The position numbers and the translations under genes were made by a program. From Hofstenia miamia (Eukaryota; Xenacoelomorpha; Acoela; Hofsteniidae): DNA of 64,000 nt. Position 1 is the first letter of the stretch, and each line of letters starts with the position of its first letter. The stretch lies in the NCBI GenBank assembly GCA_900660155.1, contig CABFPE010000158.1, forward strand, positions 203,788-267,787. Reading direction: 5' to 3'. The notes below the pieces were generated by a model. That model saw only the letters and a program-made list of their open reading frames with translations. It had not been told where the DNA came from and searched no databases. Below are positions 37,493 to 49,400 of the stretch, piece by piece.

Positions 37493-40400
37493 GTATGTGA
37501 ATTCTTTTGTAGATTAACAGAAATGTTTATTTCGCATATTTTCTTTTTAATTGCAATGTTAGATAAAGAAATCGCTAAATAGATAGAAGCACTAAGGCGC
37601 TTTAGGAGAATATTAATCGTAGATCTCAAGGTTAACTGCACTAACCATCGCTTTTAGTGAAAAACAAAATATTTTCATTTCTGCTAGCAAACAATATTTT
37701 AATGACAATGACAATGAATTATATTTATATATCAGAAATACATCTAACATATCTCGTATACACAAACAAACGGATTATAGGCTACCAATCACTACTAAAA
37801 GGCGCGCAAGAATCTGTCTGGAAATGTCCTTAGGAATTTCTTTGATGAGTGTACATCGGAAGCGGTTAACCTTTCCCTCAGACGGGCAATGGCGTAATCC
37901 TCTCTTTGGGGAATCATGTCAACAAGTGAGTGCCTGCTATCGGATGATATCTTACCATAGAGTTTTCTATCGGCATCATCTACCATTTCAGATATAATTA
38001 TATTAAGGGGTGAAGTGACCACTTGCTCAAAATATATGAGGCAATAAAGCCCCAACGTTGCCCAATTATTACTGCTTTCCACGTTCTTTCTGCCAGCTAC
38101 TCTTCTATCAGTTTGCGCGATGAAATTCTTTCCTCTGATCCTTATATTTCTGGGTACTAAGTGATTTTTTTCGAAATGTTTGGTGATAAGTATACCTGAA
38201 TAAAATATACTTAACAGTCATGCAATTTCATTGACGGTTCAGGTATTGATGATAATTTATGCTACAGTACTTGTAATCTACACTTGTCTTATTTCAGATT
38301 ACTACATAAATTAACGAATTTGACGTCGACAATTTGCTACAGCAGACCATTCTACAAGAATGCACATGGGAAGGCACAAGAGGCACATCTAAATTAGACC
38401 GAGTGCTAGTTACAAGCATGATGTTTAGCAAAGTCTCCACTGTAGCTACGACATTGACAACGGATCATCTTGCTGTTTTATGTGAACCACTTGAGAGTGT
38501 CAAGCCCCAACGGAGAATCTGTGTCATGAGAGATCAGCGAGAGCACAAGCGACATGCATTTAATATTGCAATGGACCTGTACGACTTTGAGCAGATTGAA
38601 GCAATACAGGATATAAATGAAGCCACTGATTTTCTAACTGATTCCGTAATGCACATGCTTGATACTTCTTATACTTAGCTGATGTCCGCTATACATAAAT
38701 ATTTCGACACAATGGCACAGGGCAACAAGAAATGCAAGGCCGGTGCAGACTAATATCGTCAATATTGCATGTTTGACTTTTTTATTATAAATTTTGTTTT
38801 TTTCTTTTGTATGAAATTAACTGACTTATTTTTTGCGTAGTTTAATTTGACTTTGGACTACTGCTGCACTTAGCAAGTTGGATTCAGGTTCGGATTCGCG
38901 AATCCTTTGCCTGAATATTCAAATTCGAAATTGAGAAAGGGGATTCGCAGGGCCCTCGTCCAGTAAAAATAACTGTAAAACATTGGCGCTGATCAAATAG
39001 AATTGTAATTTAACGTTACATAGCATTTCTTTCTTCCTAACGCCCAGAGATGAACAAGGGTTTTAAAATTTAGACCGCGGCCCGGTTCATTAAACTTTAG
39101 GTTCTGTCCATTTTAATCAATGCCAATTCGGTTTATTTTATGATGTTTGCCAAAAATGTCTATAATTTGCTAGACCAAATTTGGGTGTCCTAAAAACTTG
39201 TAAAGTAAACAGCCTAAAATTGAAAAACTTATTTCATTTTAGAAGAGTATATGAAATTAATATATTTTTTTATATTTAAATTATATTTTTCAACATATTG
39301 TTTATAAATTATGTGGCATTCACTCAAATTGTATTGATTTACGTGAACTATTGCTTAATAGTACTATTTACATTCTTCCAGCAAGTCGAGAATTCTGTTT
39401 TCTTAAGATATTGGTTGAAAATGAAGCAACAGTCAATTACCAGGTCAAGCACTATGCAACAAGCCATCAATACAGTTGTTAGGCGAATTAATAGCAAAAA
39501 CTTATTTGAAATTACACATATTCAAGTTGAAATATATGTAAATAAAGAGTTTTGAAATTCCCTAATTTAGATCAATACTTTAAGTTTATTCTCTATTGAA
39601 ATTTGCAATGTGGGTAGTGAACTGAACTCTCATGCAATCATTGATATAGAATCTGATGCAACTATCATTAAGTGTCTACCAGATGTGGAAAAAGCAGTAT
39701 GTGCTTTGTCGAATGGGAGTGTTTCCTTGTTCTCCGTTAATCCAAAGCTAATTGAAAATGATATGACATTTACATCCTTGCATAATGGATCAATACCATC
39801 GATGATTTTACGCCTTCCAGAATTAATTACCTTTGGGGAAGATTGCAAAATGTGTTTTATACGATTGGATCATCAACAGCACAAGGTTATTGGTTAGTAT
39901 TTAATAAATAATGTATAATGTTATATCTAAATGTTGTTTTTTGAATATGCTGTTTTGGATCTTTTTGCTTCCAACTCTCAAACAACTTGTATTTTCTCCT
40001 ACTTCCTGCTCCTCCCTCCTTGACTTGGTTTTGTGCTCTCACCCGTGTTCACATTTTTGACACCTTTGTGGTCTGTTTCGTCTAAACTGTCTGATCACTC
40101 ATTTGTTCGGTTCAACCTGTCTGTCATTCTATTGCCCCATCTGCTTGTCCAGCTGATCCTTAATGTGCTCGATCTAACTGTGACTTTGTATCTCTAAATT
40201 CTGCTCTCTTCTTCATTCCAGATTTTTAATGACTCTTTTTCTGCCGATGACTGGTACACCATCAACTACATGAAACTCTACAACATCTCTCTGCTGTCCA
40301 GCTTCTCATCTGGATCTCTGCAATACTCATATAATTTGATGCGTTCCCTTCATTCCAAACCTGTTTAGAAAATTTTGACTGTTGCACTATTAATACTTCT

Positions 40401-43400
40401 GTATTGATTGGATCAAATACTGTTGCTACTGGAAATTCAATTGGTCAGTTAAAGTTATGGGATTTTAGAACTTCATATGAAAGACCAGTAAAGGTATTAT
40501 CAACGTAAGCATTTCATTAATGTCTTGGCATTTACAGTCTTCCAAATTTGCTTTGCAACAAATATATTTACGAATATAATTTAGCTTAAATTCTTTGCTA
40601 AAATTTATCTTCAATTATGTTACTTAAATGCATGTCAATTAAAATAGTTTCATTGCACAGGAATCTAATTTTGATGTTTAGAAGCAATAAGAAGCTGTCT
40701 GTGGAATGCATGGATGTTAAGCCTGATGAACCAGATATATTAGCTACTGGAAATTGTGAAGGTCAATTAGGCATTTGGGATTTAAGAAATGAAAACTCCC
40801 CTGTCACACTTCACGAGGCTCATTCATCAAATGGTATGTTGTCGAATCCTTAATGAGATTGTATTGTTAATTGACTACCATATTATATTGTTTTGAATTT
40901 ACTAACTGTTCTTGTTTTAACATGTACTACTTCAATATCATCAAATTTCATTTTTATCATTACATAATAAAATAATGTGTTACAGTTCTATACATCTATT
41001 TTAGTGCTTCCATACTGTTATGCACACCATATACAAAGTATATAATAATTCCCATTAACATCCATCCACCAAATCGAACCCAAGTCATGTAGTTGAGGTG
41101 AAGCATAAAACATGTATTAAGAAATACTGAAAGTGCTGGTAAAAAAGGACAAAACCACACGGTGTATTCCCCCCATTGATTGTTAAACGGTGAAAAGACA
41201 TGTAAAACTGCAAGTGGTACAATCATTGCTAAACAAGTAGTTGCCATTATTAATGAATATAGCGTATGATTCTCTACTTTGGAATAGAAAACCGTCTCTA
41301 GTGCCAGCAATGTATTGAAAATAAAAAAGACTATCACCGCCACCTAAATATTCTCATGCTAAAAGTGTATATATTACATATATTGAACTTGATATCATGT
41401 TTAGTTGCGGTATAATATGAGAAAAAATTTTTCCCGGATGCACCAGTTTGAATTTTTGGCCCCAAAAGACCCACACTTTTATAATTAGAGCTACAACTAT
41501 AAAGACCTTGTCAATTTTTTATGTAAAAGGAGAAATCTCATCGAAATCACTCTACATATTTTATCTTAAATCATTTTACGGGAATCAAACTAAAAAACAT
41601 TTTCAATCAATGATTATTGCAATTCATATACTTAAAAAGTTTTGGTTTTTTCACCATTTTTGAACTCTCTATGAATTAACTGGATATCTCTAACTTTCTG
41701 AAGCCATTGTTTAGCTGTCTATTTGTTTTGAATATAGACAATGTTATTTGTTACTTTTATGGTTAATCGCGCACTGATGATTTTTAAAATTCAAAACTAG
41801 TTTTTGAATTAAATAGTTTATCAAAATTTTGTGATTCTTTATCTTCTCAATCATTCATTTTAGAACGGATTTCATTGAGACAGCATATGTTACGACAATA
41901 GTTGAATTACCAAATCGTCAGAGACGATTCTACATTGTATGAATATGAACAACCCATGAAGTTTTGTTACATTACACTCGAATGAATGCTGAGTGTTGTG
42001 ATCAAATGCTGCAATTAGTTACGCTAAGAATAACATGCACATACAAAACTTCTTAAAGAAATTTTTTGTCTTATCCGTGCTATGGTAATATAAAAACTAT
42101 AAATTTTTACACCTTCAAAAATTAGTTTTCGAACCTACATCTAAAGCAGAGGTGTTGGCTATGGCATTGCCATATATGGCAAGGCGAAATTTTTCAGCCA
42201 TCCGTAATGGCCATATTTTAAATTTCATCCATACAATATGGTCATTTTGTAAAATATGGTTGAATGATGATGAAGGGTACTAAGGATACATGTGCTAATA
42301 GTGATTTCTTATATTTGTCAAAAGAAATACCAAATTGCAAGCTTCAAGTAAAAGAAACTATGCATTTTTGTGTAATATGAAATTGTGATTTCACAAGGCA
42401 AATTCAATTCATTATGTCGCAGAACTATTTTGAAACATTCGAAAATATAACATATTTAAACAAATTATTTTTCGTATATTTTCCAATACACAAGCAATAA
42501 TTAAAAATTTATTATTTATTTGCAATCCATTCTTACAGTAGGAAACAACTTTTGTATTTGTTTACAATAAACTACAGAGCCGCATAGTAAACGTTTGCAA
42601 CAGTTTTAAAAGTTATTTGTCAAAATGATATTTTTATTCAAACTAGTAAAATAAATATTTACCTCTTCAATTATTATAAATGTAAGATATATGACACTAA
42701 ATTTAACAATTTTCTTGAAACAAAATATATATTTCAGTATGTGTAACAATAAATTTATGGATTGCCATTATAGCCATATTTTTAAGTTTGCCCATCTATA
42801 ATAGCCATAAATTTTTTCTTTACATAACATTATGGTACCCATAATATGGTACATAATGGTATGATATCATACCATAGTCGCCACGTCTAATGTAAGCTAA
42901 ACAATGTCAAATGCTACATATATTTACATATATTATATTCACATATGAACAATAATTATGTAGTTAACTGTAGCTATAACGAAAAGACAATGCTGTTTAG
43001 TTAACTGAGAATTAATACCACTTAAAGAAGCAGTTGTTTAAAATATAATAAAAGCTCTGGTATTTAATAATATGCTACGCAATATAGCTTGATCCATCTT
43101 TTCCAAGTCTTTTACTTTAATCCAATTTTAAAAATGTCGTAATTTTTCTATAAATTGCTTGTAAGAATAATATTTTAATTATAAATTATAATGGGCCGTT
43201 CGCTTCTCATCATGGTTGCTATTTGGTCAATAAAATAATCGCAGTGCGCACATGTCTATTGAAAATACTACATTCTATTTTGTTTGTTAATAGTTTAATC
43301 ATCACAAAAATAGAGCAGGCGGGAATTTTGTAATTTCTGTGATCCTAAAATTGCAAGTGCGCACTGACATAAAGAAAGCTGGGTTCTTTTTTCATAAATT

Positions 43401-46400
43401 AAAAATCACCAGTGCACGCGACGCCTAAACGTCAACTAACGAAACTTCATTTAGCCAACTTTACATTGCAAAACAACATTTAAGTTGAAATCACGTTTTG
43501 TATTTGCAACTGATTATACTGAAAATGAAGAAATATCTAATTTCGACATGTAGTGCATGTATCTCGTTTCTTGGGATTTAAGCTAATTTCGTAATGAAGT
43601 TTTAGTTGACTGATTTTTTTGAAAATGCACCAAAATTCATCTAATGAATTAGACATGTTTAATTACATACTGTCTGCCATGTCGCCACTCTATTGATTTT
43701 GGTTTCGGGTAATTCATCCAAAATACCTTTATTTGTGTCTCCGGTAATAGGATCATAAGGTAAATATCTATAGATAATAATACTGATTGATACAACAAGA
43801 TATGCCAATAATGAGCCGATTGACATCATTTCCGCCAATTCCTTCAAATTAAAAAAGAAGGCGAAAATGCAAATTACCACTCCACCAAGAACCGTAGCAA
43901 ACACTGGGATCTAAAAATTATATTTCATTCTAATTTTAAAAAGATATTGACCCAAATACATTTTAATGCCCATGATGATTATTACAATAGATTTTTCCTT
44001 AGAGTGAAATATATTGAAAGTTTTACATCGTACCTGACTATTTTCTAGCGTTCTGCATGACCAGATATATTTTTAACCCCAGCCGCAGTCCCATGAAATT
44101 TTTAGTCCCATTGGTATCACAGCATAACTTTTATTCTGCCTTAAAATTAAATGAGCCGATTGACATCATTTCCGCCAATTCCTTCAAATTAAAAAAGAAG
44201 GCGAAAATGCAAATTACCACTCCACCAAGAACCGTAGCAAACACTGGGATCTAAAAATTATATTTCATTCTAATTTTAAAAAGATATTGACCCAAATACA
44301 TTTTAATGCCCATGATGATTATTACAATAGATTTTTCCTTAGAGTGAAATATATTGAAAGTTTTACATCGTACCTGACTATTTTCTAGCGTTCTGCATGA
44401 CCAGATATATTTTTAACCCCAGCCGCAGTCCCATGAAATTTTTAGTCCCATTGGTATCACAGCATAACTTTTATTCTGCCTTAAAATTATTTGAAATATT
44501 CGTGATGCCAATTAAATTTTTTATTGTGGCCCAATCCTACTCAAGTCTTTAGTCCTGAATTGTTCCGCAGAATACTATTTTCCATAATTCGATGTGCAAC
44601 ACAATTTAGAGTATTATCATCAACCTCTTAGAAGAATCCTTGACCATATTGCAATATTGTAATTCCCAGACGCCTATAATATTAGTGTCATGATTTTGTA
44701 TTAACAGCTGGAGAATTGTTCATTAATCTAGTAAATCCATGACATGTCACTTAAATTTAAGTAGTTTTTAAATTCTTGCAATTGTTACCTGTGTATGTTT
44801 TTCTACTTTTGCTAAGAATTTGAAAATCAATCCGTCCTTTGCAATGGCATACACAGATCGTGGCATTGAGTAACAAGTAGATAGCATTGTTGTTGCCATC
44901 GTTGATACTGCTCCAACTGTCAGAATTCCTGCTGCTAGTGTGTGGTCATTGAGTTTTAAATCTGCTGATAATGCTGCTGACTCGATAATTTTGTCCAGTG
45001 GTGTTGACAGAGTGTAGATACTTCCAACGATGAGGTAAATTATTGTAACCAATATTGTTGTCATCATCAGAGCATGTGGGGCATCCTTTTTTGGTGAAAT
45101 ACTTTCTTCACTCGCCATAGCAACTGAATCATACCTTAATCAATTTTAATTAGCATTAACATTTCGTATTAGTACTTCTTTCGTGTCGTACAGATATGTC
45201 ATGTTATATAATAAAATAAGCATTTATCAAGCTTAGTATAAGTTATCATTATCTGTTAATATTGCGAAATTTAGTCAAATGTTAATAAATACCTCAAAAA
45301 CGTTATTGACAAGAGAAGCTTAAATTTTAGGCGTAAGGATTGAACATACGGAAGAAACCAAACTTGGTTGTATCTTTCAATTGATCATTAAACCTTAATT
45401 CAGAAATTCAAAGTAGATTTAAAAAGGCAGAAAGGCACTAGTTATGTTATCTTACTTAAAAAGAAAAGGTAGAGTAGTACGTGAATGTTTCAAAATTTAA
45501 ATTAATGCTAATCACTGTTTAAGCGAAATAATTTAATGTTATCATTTGCCTTTTGTAGAACCAATTTCAAGGAAAGAATTTTGAACTATATTGCAGCAAA
45601 CCTTTTTGTAAATTTATATCTATTCTCTGTCATGACTTTGTACAGATACATGAAAGCAAATCTAAAGAAAATTTAAAACTTAGGTTTAATAATATGTACT
45701 AATAATATAAATCGTTTTCACTTAATAGTCCGTTGCACTTACTTTTTTCTGGTTTTTTTCAAACTCAATAGTAGTATAGAACTAGCAAAAGCTTTAAGTT
45801 AATTTTTACTGTGCACTTACCCCACAAAGAAAAAATAGGTTTGCGCCGCGCCTGATAGAATTGATCCTATACCATTAGGCATGAATTTACCATCGCTCCA
45901 TAGATTGAAATCAATGTCTTGTAATGTAATTACCACAAACATCAGTAGAACAAATAAATTAAAAATTGTAAGTACGTTGTTTATGAAAGTAGAACTTCGA
46001 ACTCCGAATGATACGATTAGTAAAAAAGCAATGATAATGAGGACGGCAAATATACTCCAGTCGTGTCCGTGGAAGAGATAGCGACAAGCTTTCTGCAGTT
46101 GTTCATCAATGAGTAGGTCTACATATCCTATAAGACCACGCGCTACAGCCGCTGTTCCTATTACATGTTCAAGTACCATATTCCATCCTATTATGAATGC
46201 AGCGATTTCACCTAAATTCTGATGTTATTCTGAAATAGCTAAAAGGTCTGTTATCTTTATTTGGCTTGTTTCCACTGTTGACGACTAGATCAAGTGTTAT
46301 GAGATCGAAACTGCTCTATGCTTCTGCTGTGCGGCATAACATTCACAATGAGATACAAATTGTATAATTAATAACTGTTCAATAGTAAAATATATCATTT

Positions 46401-49400
46401 TCCGTTTGACATTTAATTTTTGAACTTTAATAATTCTTATTGAATGTTTACTAATATGTTGTATTTACTGACTGAAACACTGTTTTCATTGGTATATTTA
46501 TAATTTTCATAGCACTGCTCTTATGACGAGCTAGGAAGCTTGCCTCAACTGTCGCATATTTGTTTTGTTAGCTGAATAAAAAAAGGTGTTTTTATCACAC
46601 TTTTCAGGGCAATATGATGATTCGGGAAAATGTCAGCATAAAATTGTATCTAAGATTTCGCATATCGCNGCTGATAATGCTGCTGACTCGATAATTTTGT
46701 CCAGTGGTGTTGACAGAGTGTAGATACTTCCAACGATGAGGTAAATTATTGTAACCAATATTGTTGTCATCATCAGAGCATGTGGGGCATCCTTTTTTGG
46801 TGAAATACTTTCTTCACTCGCCATAGCAACTGAATCATACCTTAATCAATTTTAATTAGCATTAACATTTCGTATTAGTACTTCTTTCGTGTCGTACAGA
46901 TATGTCATGTTATATAATAAAATAAGCATTTATCAAGCTTAGTATAAGTTATCATTATCTGTTAATATTGCGAAATTTAGTCAAATGTTAATAAATACCT
47001 CAAAAACGTTATTGACAAGAGAAGCTTAAATTTTAGGCGTAAGGATTGAACATACGGAAGAAACCAAACTTGGTTGTATCTTTCAATTGATCATTAAACC
47101 TTAATTCAGAAATTCAAAGTAGATTTAAAAAGGCAGAAAGGCACTAGTTATGTTATCTTACTTAAAAAGAAAAGGTAGAGTAGTACGTGAATGTTTCAAA
47201 ATTTAAATTAATGCTAATCACTGTTTAAGCGAAATAATTTAATGTTATCATTTGCCTTTTGTAGAACCAATTTCAAGGAAAGAATTTTGAACTATATTGC
47301 AGCAAACCTTTTTGTAAATTTATATCTATTCTCTGTCATGACTTTGTACAGATACATGAAAGCAAATCTAAAGAAAATTTAAAACTTAGGTTTAATAATA
47401 TGTACTAATAATATAAATCGTTTTCACTTAATAGTCCGTTGCACTTACTTTTTTCTGGTTTTTTTCAAACTCAATAGTAGTATAGAACTAGCAAAAGCTT
47501 TAAGTTAATTTTTACTGTGCACTTACCCCACAAAGAAAAAATAGGTTTGCGCCGCGCCTGATAGAATTGATCCTATACCATTAGGCATGAATTTACCATC
47601 GCTCCATAGATTGAAATCAATGTCTTGTAATGTAATTACCACAAACATCAGTAGAACAAATAAATTAAAAATTGTAAGTACGTTGTTTATGAAAGTAGAA
47701 CTTCGAACTCCGAATGATACGATTAGTAAAAAAGCAATGATAATGAGGACGGCAAATATACTCCAGTCGTGTCCGTGGAAGAGATAGCGACAAGCTTTCT
47801 GCAGTTGTTCATCAATGAGTAGGTCTACATATCCTATAAGACCACGCGCTACAGCCGCTGTTCCTATTACATGTTCAAGTACCATATTCCATCCTATTAT
47901 GAATGCAGCGATTTCACCTAAATTCTGATGTTATTCTGAAATAGCTAAAAGGTCTGTTATCTTTATTTGGCTTGTTTCCACTGTTGACGACTAGATCAAG
48001 TGTTATGAGATCGAAACTGCTCTATGCTTCTGCTGTGCGGCATAACATTCACAATGAGATACAAATTGTATAATTAATAACTGTTCAATAGTAAAATATA
48101 TCATTTTCCGTTTGACATTTAATTTTTGAACTTTAATAATTCTTATTGAATGTTTACTAATATGTTGTATTTACTGACTGAAACACTGTTTTCATTGGTA
48201 TATTTATAATTTTCATAGCACTGCTCTTATGACGAGCTAGGAAGCTTGCCTCAACTGTCGCATATTTGTTTTGTTAGCTGAATAAAAAAAGGTGTTTTTA
48301 TCACACTTTTCAGGGCAATATGATGATTCGGGAAAATGTCAGCATAAAATTGTATCTAAGATTTCGCATATCGCAGGTATCATTTGATGCAAAAGTTATG
48401 TATTTATGTAGAATAGAAAACAATTGATAATCTATAATTTGCTAATAGAAAATTCCTATAGAATAAGCAAAGTTTCCTTCCATTAAAGACTTCTCTCAGA
48501 AATGCTTTCGACTTAGAATTCAATTTCATCACCTAATAACACTTTTATAAATTGTTTATTAATTTATGTATTAAATGTCAATGCACTATTCAACAAAATT
48601 CATTTCGACGCTTTAACCTCGTCGCCGGCAGTGTACACAAAAAATTTTTCGTTTTGCGGATTTGCATATTACTCTTGATAGTTCCAATGGAAATCCTAAT
48701 GCTAAAAATCTGTGTAATACCTTTTCGTACAGAAGCTTCAATGATATTTCAAAATATCATTTTATAATTATTTGCATTAGAAATTTCAATTCAAGATATT
48801 TTCCTTTCTAGTAGTTTTCAATATTGTGAAACTGTATTCGAAAACTTGATAAATCAAGCCACACTGTTTTTCATCATTCGTCAAATCGAAATGAAAGTCA
48901 CTTCCTAATTTTACTGCATTTTCTGGCAATCATTTTCAATTGTCCAGGAATCAACCACGCGTTCGATTGCTAATGAAGTTCAGCAGATGTCTCCACTTGT
49001 AATCGCCGAAATATTTGGGTTGTTGCAGCTTCCTAGACTCCAATTATTTAACTATATCATTCATTTCGGAATCTAGAGTCTTGTAATTTCACCAGTCAAT
49101 GTATTTCCATTGTTGCTTGAACCATCTTAACAAGGGAATCTTTTTCGTGTCTTGACACGAAAGAAATAATGAATACAGCTGACATCACAATCTCCAAAAT
49201 TTGATGGCGACATGCAAGAAAAAACAGCAGCTTAACATTGAATCCTAGAATTCAGTTCAGTACTGTGAAAAGGACAATCCATTGAACCATTCACTCAATA
49301 CTTGTCATTCTCCTGTTCATTTTTTAATGAACTCAAGAACATTGTTTCCTGTTCCTGCGATTAATTTTAGAATTGCCAAGACTAAGCTATTTAAACTTCG

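Larger units (their letters stand above)
46670..48374. repeat. 1,705-bp duplicate, second copy
   Basis: Identical partner of 44964-46668. Its left edge is the N, and its right edge continues into unique intron sequence at 48375. Confidence 0.92.

Noticed and set aside
41343-43671. A missing transporter exon between exons 4 and 5
   Set aside because: Exons 4 and 5 join in phase 0 (VATWQT to VAVIVF) with a plausible short cytosolic loop, and the summed length closes exactly at the stop.
44057-44254. Plus-strand ORF of 65 codons
   Set aside because: It overlaps the duplicated transporter exon fragment in the opposite strand and is explained by it.
45881-46081. Plus-strand 66-codon ORFs at 45881-46081 and 47587-47787
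   Set aside because: Shadows of the antisense transporter exon 2, which has clear family homology and splice sites.
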